A program made the position numbers and the translations under genes. DNA of 64,000 nt from Candidatus Gastranaerophilales bacterium (lineage in GTDB: Bacteria > Cyanobacteriota > Vampirovibrionia > Gastranaerophilales > Gastranaerophilaceae), in contig CALUWE010000002.1 of the NCBI GenBank assembly GCA_944324425.1, forward strand, positions 62,001 to 126,000, written 5' to 3'. The stretch's first letter is position 1, and each line of letters begins with the position of its first letter. The notes under the pieces are model-generated. The model ran no database searches, was not told the DNA's origin, and saw only the letters and a list, made by a program, of their open reading frames with translations. Shown piece after piece: positions 44,263-53,013 of this stretch.

Positions 44263-45504
44263 TTATATTTTATTATCAACAACCTTTTTTAAAAGGCTGA
44301 ATATTTTATCCAAACTTTCTTCTTTTATGCAATATGGGGGCATGACATAAATGGTATTGCCCAAGGGCCTTAATAAAACATTATTATCTAAAAAGAATTT
44401 ATAAAGTTTTGGAGCAATGTTTGAAATGTAGTTATTTTCGCCCCCATCAACTTCAAAAGCAAAAATATCCCCCTTAATTCTTGCCCCTTTAAAGTTTCCA
44501 AGCTGTTTTTTATAATATGAATTAATTCTTTTAACATCATCCAACGGTTTTTTATTTTCCCATAAATCAAGGTTAGCAGAAGCTGCTGCCATACAAACAG
44601 GGTTTGCGGTGTAGCTTGATGAGTGGAAAAACATTTTGGATTTATCTTTGCTGTAATACGCATCATAAATTTCTTTTGTGCAAATAGTGGCTGCCATAGG
44701 AACAGTGCCGCCCGTTAAACCTTTAGATAAGCAAATAATATCAGGAACAATATTTGATTGTTCATAAGCAAACATTGTGCCGCACCTTCCAAAACCTGTC
44801 ATAACTTCATCTAAAACAAACATAACATCATATTCTTTAGACAATTTATAAAGTTCATCTAAAACAAATGGTTCATAAAAAAGCATTCCTCCGGAACCTA
44901 AAACCAAAGGTTCCAGAATAATTGCGCCAATTTCATTTCCTTTTTCTTTTAAAAGTTTTTTATAAGCTTCAATTGTTTTTTCTTCTTCATTTTTTTTAGG
45001 GTATGGAATTCTTAAAACATCAAAAAGCATTTTTTTATACGGTGCATTAAAAACAGATTCAGCCCCTGATGACATTCCCCCAAAAGTGTCGCCGTGGTAA
45101 GAATGTTCAAAGGCAACAATTTTGGATTTATTTTTGTTAAATTTGTTGTAATAATAACCGACTGCCATTTTTAGGGCAACTTCCACACAAATTGAACCTG
45201 AATCTGAAAAGAAAATGTGGGTAAATTTATCTGGCAAAAATTTTGAAAGTTTTTCACTAACCTCAATGGCGGGCTTATGAACAAAACCTGCAAATATAAT
45301 TTGCTGCATCATATCAGCCTGTTTTTTAATGGCAGATGCAATATAGGGGTTATTGTGCCCCAATGTGTTTGCCCACCATGAAGAAATGCCGTCTATAATT
45401 TTTGTTCCGTCTTTTGTAATTAAAAATTCATCTTTTGTTTCTTTAATTTCATAAATGGGTTCACCTAACCCATGCTGCCAAAAGGGGTGCCAAATATCTA
45501 ACAT
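44263..45504 (-). CDS. bioA: adenosylmethionine-8-amino-7-oxononanoate aminotransferase
   Basis: 413 aa from the ATG at 45504 ('MLDIWHPFWQHGLGEP'); an in-frame GTG at 45516 would add four residues. 'DGISSWWANTLGHNNPYIASAIKKQADMMQ', 'FSDSGSICVEVALKMAVGYYYN', 'SYHGDTFGGMS', 'VLDEVMTGFGRCGTMFAYE' and the PLP lysine in 'CLSKGLTGG' identify it. It makes 7,8-diaminopelargonate in biotin synthesis. No other bio gene is near. Confidence 0.93.
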   Translation of the reverse strand: MLDIWHPFWQHGLGEPIYEIKETKDEFLITKDGTKIIDGISSWWANTLGHNNPYIASAIKKQADMMQQIIFAGFVHKPAIEVSEKLSKFLPDKFTHIFFSDSGSICVEVALKMAVGYYYNKFNKNKSKIVAFEHSYHGDTFGGMSSGAESVFNAPYKKMLFDVLRIPYPKKNEEEKTIEAYKKLLKEKGNEIGAIILEPLVLGSGGMLFYEPFVLDELYKLSKEYDVMFVLDEVMTGFGRCGTMFAYEQSNIVPDIICLSKGLTGGTVPMAATICTKEIYDAYYSKDKSKMFFHSSSYTANPVCMAAASANLDLWENKKPLDDVKRINSYYKKQLGNFKGARIKGDIFAFEVDGGENNYISNIAPKLYKFFLDNNVLLRPLGNTIYVMPPYCIKEESLDKIFSLLKKVVDNKI

Positions 45505-45583
45505 AATTAAACACACTTTCTATAATTTTATGTTAATATTACATACTATAAACACAGTTTGTTTAAAAGAAGGAGTATTTATT

Positions 45584-46375
45584 ATGTCAAGAAGACCAAT
45601 TATTGCGGGCAACTGGAAAATGCACAATAATTCAGCTCAAAGTGCTGAACTTGCAATCGGCATTATGCAGGAATTAAAAAACGAAGATAAAAACAACCTT
45701 CCTGAAGTTGTTATTGCGCCTGTATTTACATCTCTTTATGCAGTTGATAAAGAATTAAAAAACTGCGGCTGCGGTAAAGTTACTTTAGCTGCTCAAAACT
45801 GCTATTATGAACCAAAAGGCGCTTTCACGGGTGAAATTTCAATTGAAATGTTAAAAGATTTCGACCTTAAATATATTATTATCGGCCACTCTGAAAGAAG
45901 ACAATATTTCAATGAATCAGATGAATTAATCAATAAAAAAGCAATTGCTATTTTAGAAAACGGCTTTTTGCCAATTGTTTGCTGCGGTGAAACTTTAGAA
46001 CAAAGAGAAGAAGGCATCACAGATAAGCACATTTCATCTCAAATTACAAAAGCTTTTGAAAATATTTCAGCTGAAGATACTGCAAAATCAGTTATTGCAT
46101 ATGAACCGATTTGGGCAATCGGCACAGGCAAAACTTGCGATTCAGTGGAAGCAAACAGAGTAATCAAAATGATTAGAGAAACAATCAGAAGCTTAAAAGG
46201 CGATATGGCCGCAAATTCAATCAGAATTTTATACGGCGGTTCAGTTAAACCCGAAACAATCGAAGAACAAATGGCGCAATCCGATATTGATGGTGCTTTA
46301 GTCGGCGGTGCAAGCTTAAAAGCAGACAGCTTTGCAAAAATCGTAAGAGGTGCAATGGCTAAAGCTTCCGTTTAA
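45584..46375 (+). CDS. tpiA: triosephosphate isomerase
   Basis: 263 aa. The ATG at 45584 is preceded by AAGGAG and starts 'MSRRPIIAGNWKMHNN', with the catalytic K13-type lysine. 'IIIGHSERRQYF' (His), 'AYEPIWAIGTGKTC' (Glu) and 'ILYGGSVKPETI' complete the active site. An in-frame start far upstream overlaps bioA and is not used. Confidence 0.97.
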   Translation: MSRRPIIAGNWKMHNNSAQSAELAIGIMQELKNEDKNNLPEVVIAPVFTSLYAVDKELKNCGCGKVTLAAQNCYYEPKGAFTGEISIEMLKDFDLKYIIIGHSERRQYFNESDELINKKAIAILENGFLPIVCCGETLEQREEGITDKHISSQITKAFENISAEDTAKSVIAYEPIWAIGTGKTCDSVEANRVIKMIRETIRSLKGDMAANSIRILYGGSVKPETIEEQMAQSDIDGALVGGASLKADSFAKIVRGAMAKASV

Positions 46376-46396
46376 TAAACGTTTTTCACAAAATAA

Positions 46397-46427
46397 AATC
46401 GGGGTTAGATTAACCCCGATTTTTTTA
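46397..46427. terminator. strong bidirectional terminator
   Basis: Arms ATCGGGGTTA and TAACCCCGAT with a three-base loop and a long T run after the stem; T-rich on the other strand too. It ends tpiA and the convergent transporter gene at 46440. Confidence 0.9.
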
Positions 46428-46439
46428 TTTTTTATTTTT

Positions 46440-47798
46440 TTAATTTGCTTTTTCTTTTACAAAACAAGTTGTAAGGGCTGCTAAAATAAGCATTATAGCA
46501 CCCGCTAAAAAGGCATATTCCCAATGGTTGTTAAATAACCCGTCATCAAGCGTAATTTTAGCAGAATCAATCACTTTTGCTAAAACCGTGCAAACAAGAA
46601 CCTGCGGTGCTGCTATAAAAATGTTGAATACACCCATAATAGAGCCTTCCGTTCCTTGTTTTATATATTTTGAAAGCATTGCAAAAGGCAAAGCTAATGT
46701 GCTTGACCAGCCGATACCCGCCAAACCCATTGCAGCCATAACCAAAGTTTTATCGGTTGTTTTCCACATAATTAAATAAGCAATCGCCATTGAAATTAAA
46801 GAAACTATATGAACAATTTTATTTCCGTATTTAACGGCTAATTTACCTATCGGAAGCGCCACAATGAAGCAGATTAAATTAAAAATTGCAAAACAAACGG
46901 AAGAATAATTTGCTCCTTCCATACTTGCCGCATCATATAAAGTTTTAACCGTATCATCCACCCCTGCTAAATCGGGAACACTAAAAATTGTATGAATTGA
47001 ATATTGAGTGAAAAATATCATCATGCTCATTAAGCCAATCCATGCAAAAAACTGCATAAGGCAAATTTTTGGAACTTCAGGGGAAATTTTAAAAAATTCC
47101 TTAACATTTTCCATAAAAGTAGGTGTTTTAACATCTTCTTTTGTTACAACTTTTTCAATTTTTCTTTCTTTTATGGTGATACATGTCCAAATCATCGCCA
47201 AAAGAAAAGCTAAACCCGCCATATAAAATTGCGCATTAACAGACATTTGATACCCTAGCGCCCATTTTAAAAACGGTGCTGTTCCTGCAGCTATAACAGA
47301 ACCCAAACCGATTGCAAAGCTAAGGTATGAATTTGCAACAGAATGTTGTTCTTTTGGCATATTATCGGGAATTAAAGCTCTGTATGGCCCTTGAGCAGCG
47401 TTTACACAGGCATCTATTATCCATATCATAATAGCGGCAATTAAAAGCCCAAGCCAAGCAGGAGCGCTTGTTCCCAAAGATTCTGCAATTGTGCCGCTGT
47501 TTGGCAATATAAAAAGACCTATTGCAGCAAGCAAGGCGCCCCCCAATAAATAAGGAACTCTTCTTCCGATTGGCGTTTGTGTGTGGTCGGATAATGCTCC
47601 GATTATAGGCTGCACAACAATGCCTGTTACGGGGCCCGCAAGCCAAATTAAACCGAATAAAAAAGGGCTTGCGCCGAGAGATTCAGTTACAGGGCCGGAT
47701 AAAATAATTCTCATCTGCCATGCAAATTGAAGCCCAAAAAACCCCAAACAAAAATTTAACAACTGAATTGTGCTGAATTTTTTCAAATCTTCCTGCAT
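46440..47798 (-). CDS. MFS sugar transporter, GPH/sucrose-symporter type
   Basis: 452 aa, about twelve membrane helices. 'GPVTGIVVQPIIGALSDHTQTPIGRRVPYLLGGALL' is the loop 2-3 signature of the GPH/SUC branch (glycoside- or sucrose-cation symporters). A second MFS-like motif (LPIGKLAVKYGNKIVH) sits in the C-terminal half. Substrate not known; a disaccharide is likely by family. Confidence 0.85.
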   Translation of the reverse strand: MQEDLKKFSTIQLLNFCLGFFGLQFAWQMRIILSGPVTESLGASPFLFGLIWLAGPVTGIVVQPIIGALSDHTQTPIGRRVPYLLGGALLAAIGLFILPNSGTIAESLGTSAPAWLGLLIAAIMIWIIDACVNAAQGPYRALIPDNMPKEQHSVANSYLSFAIGLGSVIAAGTAPFLKWALGYQMSVNAQFYMAGLAFLLAMIWTCITIKERKIEKVVTKEDVKTPTFMENVKEFFKISPEVPKICLMQFFAWIGLMSMMIFFTQYSIHTIFSVPDLAGVDDTVKTLYDAASMEGANYSSVCFAIFNLICFIVALPIGKLAVKYGNKIVHIVSLISMAIAYLIMWKTTDKTLVMAAMGLAGIGWSSTLALPFAMLSKYIKQGTEGSIMGVFNIFIAAPQVLVCTVLAKVIDSAKITLDDGLFNNHWEYAFLAGAIMLILAALTTCFVKEKAN

Positions 47799-47988
47799 TA
47801 ATTTACTCCTTAAGATATACGCACAATTATAACCTGATTTTTAGCATAAAGTCCATTAATTAAAAAAATGATTTTTCATTTAATTTAATTAAAAAAATAT
47901 TGTTATAGTGCTTAATAATTTTGCCCCGGTTTGAAATAAAATATATAATTTTTAAACGGATTATAGTGCTTAAAAAATATAAAATCAG

Positions 47989-49344
47989 ATGGAAGATAAA
48001 AAATTCAGCTTAAATACAACTTATGAATGGTTTGAACAAACCGTCGGAAAAAGCGTTAGTAACGCGGTTTCTACGTTTTGGGAAAACGATTTTGACATTT
48101 TTTTAACCTCTGTTAATGAATTTGAAAATATTAAAGACGACCCAATATTAAAAGGGGAATTATTCTACACATGCCAGATTTCAATTAAAAATAAACAACA
48201 CATCACTTTAAGAGTTTCATCCGATTTTATAAGAATTATTTTTCATGATGTTTTTAATTCAAACTCTCCGCTTTTTAATTTGGAACAGTTAACAGAGTTA
48301 GAAAGAAAAATTTTAAACGACTTTTTTGAATTTATTGTAAAAAACCTTGATAATGAAATTATCAAAGAAACAGAAATTTCAAAAATTGATCCTTTAAATA
48401 AAACCGAATTGAACTTTGTATTTTTAATAAAAACAAAAAAAATGAACGCCGGTAAATTAAGTTTAAAAATTCCTTTAAACAGACTGAAGTTTAAGTCTAT
48501 ACCGAAAATTCAAAATTTTGAATTTGAAGATTTTCTGAACAATTTTGCCTACGTTGATATAATAACAGGTTACACAAAACTTTCTTTGGATGACCTTAAA
48601 AACTTGGAAAAAGATGACATTCTTCTTCTTGAAGAAAGCAATATAAGACAAATGACCTTAAAAACGGAAACCGTTGAATGTGAATTTAAGGTTAACCCTG
48701 AGCCTTCCATTATGATTGATATGGATATGGACGAAGAAGAAGACAATAACGAAATTCAATATAAGGGAAATATAAATATGCCAAACGACAAAACCATGTG
48801 GGATGACATTCAAATTGAAGTTGCCGCTGAATTTAAAAAAGTAAAAATGACATTAGGCGAACTGAAACAAATTTCAAAAGGCCTTGTAATAGACCTTGGC
48901 CCCGTTATGAATAATGAAATTTCGCTTCTTGTTGAAAATAAAGCGGTTGCAAAAGGGGAGCTTGTCATTATAAATGATAAATACGGGGTTAAAATAACCG
49001 AAGTTTTTGCATCCAAAAAACCTGAAGCAAAAGAAGAAATTAAACCAAATCAAAAAGAAGGAATGCCAACTCCGCCGCAAGGGGCACCGCACCCAATGCC
49101 TCAAGGAGCACACCCAATGCCGCCTCAAGGTGCAAGGCCGCCGCAAGCTGGGGCACCGCAGGGGGCACCGCCGCAAAGGCCAATGCCTGCAAGACCTCAA
49201 GGGGCAAGACCGCCGCAAGCTGGGGCACCGCAGGGGGCACCGCCGCAAAGGTCAATGCCTGCAAGACCTCAAGGGGCAAGACCGCCGCAAGCAGGAGCTG
49301 CCGCACAGGATAAAAACTTTGATTACTCAAACTTTGAGGAATAA
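47989..49344 (+). CDS. fliN: FliN/FliY-type flagellar switch protein with two SpoA domains
   Basis: 451 aa. An N-terminal region (about 1-170) of FliM/CheC-like type is followed by SpoA-like domain 1 (about 186-248, 'YTKLSLDDLKNLEKDDILLLEES') and SpoA domain 2 (about 272-343, 'IQIEVAAEFKKVKMTLGELKQISKGLVIDLG...NEISLLVENKAVAKGELVIINDKYGVKITEV'), the FliN core. A Pro/Gln/Gly-rich tail (about 350-440) is encoded by a 72-bp tandem repeat. Part of the flagellar C-ring; first gene of the fliO-P-Q-R operon. Confidence 0.85.
   Translation: MEDKKFSLNTTYEWFEQTVGKSVSNAVSTFWENDFDIFLTSVNEFENIKDDPILKGELFYTCQISIKNKQHITLRVSSDFIRIIFHDVFNSNSPLFNLEQLTELERKILNDFFEFIVKNLDNEIIKETEISKIDPLNKTELNFVFLIKTKKMNAGKLSLKIPLNRLKFKSIPKIQNFEFEDFLNNFAYVDIITGYTKLSLDDLKNLEKDDILLLEESNIRQMTLKTETVECEFKVNPEPSIMIDMDMDEEEDNNEIQYKGNINMPNDKTMWDDIQIEVAAEFKKVKMTLGELKQISKGLVIDLGPVMNNEISLLVENKAVAKGELVIINDKYGVKITEVFASKKPEAKEEIKPNQKEGMPTPPQGAPHPMPQGAHPMPPQGARPPQAGAPQGAPPQRPMPARPQGARPPQAGAPQGAPPQRSMPARPQGARPPQAGAAAQDKNFDYSNFEE
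49135..49296 (+). repeat. 72-bp tandem repeat inside fliN
   Basis: Two full copies (49135-49206, 49207-49278) and a partial third (49279-49296) encode a 24-residue unit beginning RPPQAGAPQGAPPQR. The first two differ at a Pro/Ser codon. Copy number may vary between strains by slippage. Confidence 0.85.
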
Positions 49345-49354
49345 ATAAGAAAAA

Positions 49355-49792
49355 ATGATTCAATATATAGCACAATTTATAGTCTATACTCTTGCTATGA
49401 CAGGGCTTCTTGTCATAGGATATGTTGTTTATAAAAAAACATCTTCAATAAATGTACTGAAAAGAAATTCTCTTATAAAAATTGAAGATATGTTGAGACT
49501 GCCTGACAGAAAAACTTTATATGTAATAAATTGCAAGGGTGAAGAATTTCTGATAGCTTCATCAAACGATAAAATGTCTTTAATTTCAAAATTAGGCGAT
49601 AATTCTTCTCAAAAGAAAAAGTTAAACAGTGAAATGATAGAAAAATATTTAATTGAAAAACAAAATGAAGATTTTATCGTTGATGAAAATCCATATTTAA
49701 AAGAACAAGAAGCCCAAAATAAAAAATACTTTATAAAAAGCCTTTTAAAAGAATTAAGTGATAAAAACCAAACAAAAAGGGGTAATTATTAA
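49355..49792 (+). CDS. fliO: FliO flagellar biosynthesis protein
   Basis: 145 aa with one N-terminal membrane helix (about 5-26) and the FliO core 'RLPDRKTLYVINCKGEEFLIASSNDKMSLISKLGD'. FliO stabilises FliP during export-gate assembly. Its stop overlaps the fliP ATG by one base. Confidence 0.75.
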   Translation: MIQYIAQFIVYTLAMTGLLVIGYVVYKKTSSINVLKRNSLIKIEDMLRLPDRKTLYVINCKGEEFLIASSNDKMSLISKLGDNSSQKKKLNSEMIEKYLIEKQNEDFIVDENPYLKEQEAQNKKYFIKSLLKELSDKNQTKRGNY

Positions 49793-50433
49793 TGGATGTA
49801 CTTTTAAAAGATATGAACCCTGTCTTACAGCTGTTATTAACAATGGCAATGTTTACTTTATTGCCCTTTGTTTTTATGTGTATGACAAGTTTTTTAAGGT
49901 TTGTAATCGTCTTTTCAATGCTCAAAACCGCAATGGGCACAAACTCTGTCCCCCCTGCAATGGTTTTAATCGGACTTTGCATTATTATGACATTTTACAC
50001 AATGAGCCCTGTTTTTCAAAAAATGTATGAAGCAGGTTCAATTCCATATAAAGAAAACGGGAATATTGTTATGGCGGTTCAGGCAGGGTCTGAACCATTG
50101 AAAGAATTTATGCTGAAACAAACAAGGCAGGAAGACATTGCCTTTTTTATAGAAAAAACAAGAACAACTCGCCCTGAAACCCCTGAAGATTTAACCTTGT
50201 GGGAAGTGGCACCCGCTTATATTTTATCAGAATTAAGAACCGCATTTGAAATCGGCTTTATAATTTATGTTCCTTTTACGGTGTTAGATTTGGTCGTAGC
50301 TAACATTTTGCTTGCATTAGGTATGTTTATGTTATCGCCTACAATTGTTTCTCTTCCTTTTAAACTGCTAATTTTCGTTGCGGTTGACGGATGGAGTTTG
50401 ATTGTTAAAGGTTTAGTAGAAAGTTTTAATTAA
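49792..50433 (+). CDS. fliP: FliP flagellar export-gate protein
   Basis: 213 aa. 'MTSFLRFVIVFSMLKTAMGTNSVPPAMVLIGLCIIMTFYTMSPVFQ' and 'PAYILSELRTAFEIGFIIYVPFTVLDLVVANILLALGMFMLSPTIVSLPFKLLIFVAVDGW' are the FliP blocks. It lacks the extra N-terminal signal segment of E. coli FliP (245 aa). TAATG junctions on both sides couple it to fliO and fliQ. Confidence 0.95.
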   Translation: MDVLLKDMNPVLQLLLTMAMFTLLPFVFMCMTSFLRFVIVFSMLKTAMGTNSVPPAMVLIGLCIIMTFYTMSPVFQKMYEAGSIPYKENGNIVMAVQAGSEPLKEFMLKQTRQEDIAFFIEKTRTTRPETPEDLTLWEVAPAYILSELRTAFEIGFIIYVPFTVLDLVVANILLALGMFMLSPTIVSLPFKLLIFVAVDGWSLIVKGLVESFN

Positions 50434-50924
50434 TGGAATTACTTGTAGAATATATGGCCAAAGGCTTTATGGTAATGCTTACAATTTCAATGCCCTGCGT
50501 TTTGGTGGCGGCGGCAGTAGGGCTTGTAGTTGGTATTTTACAAGCCGTTACTCAGGTTCAAGAACAAACAATTGCAGCAGCACCAAAAATTATAGGCGTG
50601 TTTTTAACCATTATAATTTTAGGCATGTTTTATATAAAAATTTTAACGGAATATATTAAAGAAGGGGGCTATATCGCATTTAACCTTATTCCAAAAATGG
50701 AAACATACGTTCTGCCTGCTGATTATTACCGCCATACAAGCCCTTTTGCAGCTGAAATGAAAGATACTATTTCGCCATCCACAGGTAAAACAAAAGACTT
50801 AATGCAAAACCCCGGCAAAATTCCTTGGGTTGAAAGGCAAGAAAAAAATAAATATACTCCTGCAATTCAAGGGGCAAACCCAAGGCCTAATTTAATTGAA
50901 ACAAATAAAATTTTAGGAAGATAA
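50433..50924 (+). CDS. fliQ: FliQ flagellar export-gate protein with long C-terminal tail
   Basis: 163 aa. Residues 1-90 are FliQ ('AKGFMVMLTISMPCVLVAAAVGLVVGILQAVTQVQEQTIAAAPKIIGVFLTIIILG'). FliQ is normally about 90 aa; here about 70 extra residues follow (YYRHTSPFAAEMKDTISPSTG...), soluble and charged, on the C-terminal side. The tail is in frame, with no stop or frameshift sign. Confidence 0.9.
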   Translation: MELLVEYMAKGFMVMLTISMPCVLVAAAVGLVVGILQAVTQVQEQTIAAAPKIIGVFLTIIILGMFYIKILTEYIKEGGYIAFNLIPKMETYVLPADYYRHTSPFAAEMKDTISPSTGKTKDLMQNPGKIPWVERQEKNKYTPAIQGANPRPNLIETNKILGR

Positions 50925-50927
50925 AAA

Positions 50928-51347
50928 TTGAAATATTTTTTATTGGTACTTTTATTTTTAATACAAGGATGTGTTTTTGCAAGGGAAGTTTTAGCGCCTG
51001 CAATTCAATTTGATTTAGAAAATTATAAAGATTATTTTAAAAAATCAACAGATTACAAGGTGAACCTAAAAAGCAGATATGATTATAAAATAACTTGCGA
51101 TGCTGACATTATAGGAATTTCTTGGGGCGATACCGATAATATTAAAGTTTTTGATATGAAAGATGAAAACGGCGATATTATAGATATGAAAAGCACGGTT
51201 TTAAAAGTTAAATATGAAACATACACTTATATAAGGCTTTATAAATCTACAAGAGAAATAGTGAACATTTTAGTGAATGTAAACCCAATTTATGACAACA
51301 ACATAAATAAAAGCCTTGGGTTATGCACAATTCAACCGTACAGGTAA
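50928..51347 (+). CDS. secreted, possibly lipoprotein, encoded between fliQ and fliR
   Basis: 139 aa from a TTG at 50928 with GGAAG about 8 bp upstream. A short signal peptide ends LIQGC, which could be a lipobox (Cys15), though Gln at -2 is unusual. The mature part is charged and beta-rich with 'YKITCDADIIGISWGD' and 'LKVKYETYTYIRLYKSTREIVNILVNVNP'. No known family. It starts 3 bp after fliQ and ends 10 bp before fliR, so it is part of the operon. Confidence 0.65.
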   Translation: MKYFLLVLLFLIQGCVFAREVLAPAIQFDLENYKDYFKKSTDYKVNLKSRYDYKITCDADIIGISWGDTDNIKVFDMKDENGDIIDMKSTVLKVKYETYTYIRLYKSTREIVNILVNVNPIYDNNINKSLGLCTIQPYR

Positions 51348-51357
51348 AGGGGAATAA

Positions 51358-52143
51358 ATGGAATCAAGCTTATTTTTTATGCAATTTGCAAAATTATTCC
51401 CTGAATTGAATTTGGCACTTGGCGCAGGGATTATGATTTTTGCACGGTTAATTGGAATAATGCAATTTGCACCGCCTTTTAACAGAAGCGAAATGCCTGC
51501 AATGGTAAGAATTTCATTTGCACTTATTATAACAATTATTTTATGCATTATTATGAAACCAACACCCATACCCGATAATACTTCACTTTTGCTTGGAATT
51601 ATTTTGAATTTTTCATTCGGGTTTATTATTGGTTTTATTGTAAATTGCATTATAGCTGCAATTTCAGCTGCAGGAGATATTATAAACAGCCAGCTTGGCG
51701 TGTCATCTGCCATGATTTTAGACCCCTCAACAGGAACTCAAGCATCTTTAATGGGGAACTATTTTACAATTTTAGCTGTTATAATTTTTATGCAAATAGG
51801 TGGAATTTATTGGGTATTAGACGCATTTATAAGAAGCTTCGATGTTTATCCGATGTTTTCGGCTTCCATACCGCTGACCAAAGTCATAAATATGGATTAT
51901 TTGGTTAAAATCACCTCTAACACTTTTATTGTAGGTATGCAAATAGCAGCACCGGTTTTACTTGCAACATTGGGGCAAGATATTATATTGGGTACAATCA
52001 GCAAAACCGCACCTCAGGTTAACGTTTTTCAGATGAGCTTTCTTTTTAAACCCGTTATGGGAGCATTACTTTTAATTTGGGTTATGCCGATGTTAATTAA
52101 TGTTATAAGTGATTATTTAACATCATTTTCAAGCTTGTTTTAA
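51358..52143 (+). CDS. fliR: FliR flagellar export-gate protein
   Basis: 261 aa, about six membrane helices. 'RLIGIMQFAPPFNRSEMPAMVRISFALIITIIL', 'AAGDIINSQLGVSSAMILDPSTGTQASLMGNYFTILAVIIFM' and 'APVLLATLGQDIILGTISKTAPQVNVFQMSFLFKPVMGALLLI' are FliR features. It completes the FliP5-Q4-R1 gate. flhA and flhB do not follow here. Confidence 0.93.
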   Translation: MESSLFFMQFAKLFPELNLALGAGIMIFARLIGIMQFAPPFNRSEMPAMVRISFALIITIILCIIMKPTPIPDNTSLLLGIILNFSFGFIIGFIVNCIIAAISAAGDIINSQLGVSSAMILDPSTGTQASLMGNYFTILAVIIFMQIGGIYWVLDAFIRSFDVYPMFSASIPLTKVINMDYLVKITSNTFIVGMQIAAPVLLATLGQDIILGTISKTAPQVNVFQMSFLFKPVMGALLLIWVMPMLINVISDYLTSFSSLF

Positions 52144-52153
52144 TACTAAAAAT

Positions 52154-52183
52154 GCCCGATTTAATCGGACACTTCTTTTTTAT
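52154..52183 (+). terminator. terminator after fliR
   Basis: A small stem (CCGAT/ATCGG, three-base loop) followed after seven bases by a T-rich run. Weak stem, so moderate confidence; it lies between fliR and the convergent gene at 52202. Confidence 0.45.
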
Positions 52184-52201
52184 TATATACAAAAATATTA
52201 T

Positions 52202-52849
52202 TTAATTTTGACCCTTAAAAGATTCGTTTGTTAAAAACAAAACTTCTGTGTTTGTTCCCAAACCTTCCAAAAGAACATCCGCCATAGTTAACGGTCCTTG
52301 TTCTTTAGGTGCTTCTTTTTCTTCGGGCATGCAAGATTTAAACGCATTAACCAAAACTTGCCCGCTCATTGCAATTAAAGCACCTGCAAGCGCAAAGTAT
52401 GCTAAAGGTCTTGCGGATTTTGCAGCACTTTTAATATTTGAAATCTCAATATGTTCTTTAGCTGCACCGATTGCATCAACCCTTCTTGCTAAACCGGTAA
52501 CGCCTTCTTTAATTTCATCTGATGAATTTTTAACGTAACCTAAAACGCTTCTTGGTTCATCCGCAATTAAATCTTTGTGTTTTTCAAAAGTATCAAAAGC
52601 ATCTCTTGCAACATTCAATTTGCCTGCTTTAAATTCTTTTGAAATTTTTTCAATTTCATTAACTCTGACTTTTTTAACTTTTTGTTCAATTCCCGCAACT
52701 GCAGAAGAATTAAAGAAGAAATCATGTTCTTCCGTTGTGAGAGGTGCAAAACTTCTGACCAAAGCACCGCCAACAGCGCCCAAACCGCCTGCTTTGAGCA
52801 CGCTTGAAGTTTTTGTGTTATTCTCTTGTCCTACACTGTTTACTCTCAT
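52202..52849 (-). CDS. membrane protein of unknown function
   Basis: 215 aa. Starts 'MRVNSVGQENN'; a Gly/Ala-rich segment at about 19-33 (AGGLGAVGGALVRSF), a charged helical middle, and a membrane helix at about 148-172. The start resembles the short M-x-x-N start of the 78-aa protein but has no F-x-G motif. No family recognised. Upstream DNA to 53013 shows no gene. Confidence 0.5.
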   Translation of the reverse strand: MRVNSVGQENNTKTSSVLKAGGLGAVGGALVRSFAPLTTEEHDFFFNSSAVAGIEQKVKKVRVNEIEKISKEFKAGKLNVARDAFDTFEKHKDLIADEPRSVLGYVKNSSDEIKEGVTGLARRVDAIGAAKEHIEISNIKSAAKSARPLAYFALAGALIAMSGQVLVNAFKSCMPEEKEAPKEQGPLTMADVLLEGLGTNTEVLFLTNESFKGQN

Positions 52850-53013
52850 TTTTTACCCATTTCACACAATTAAACATGTCCCAAATTCTTAAAAGAGAAA
52901 AAAGACATGAGTTATGCATTTCTTAGTTCAATAGTCAAATATTGGACTTTTTCTTAAATTTTTAATAGTTTACCATGCAAAAAAATCTTTGTCAATAGTC
53001 ATGAAAAAAAAAA

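Noticed and set aside
48874-49348. Long Pro/Arg-rich or Ala/Leu-rich frames on both strands over the fliN tail
   Set aside because: They arise because the 72-bp repeat keeps other frames open; the FliN frame continues from a conserved domain.
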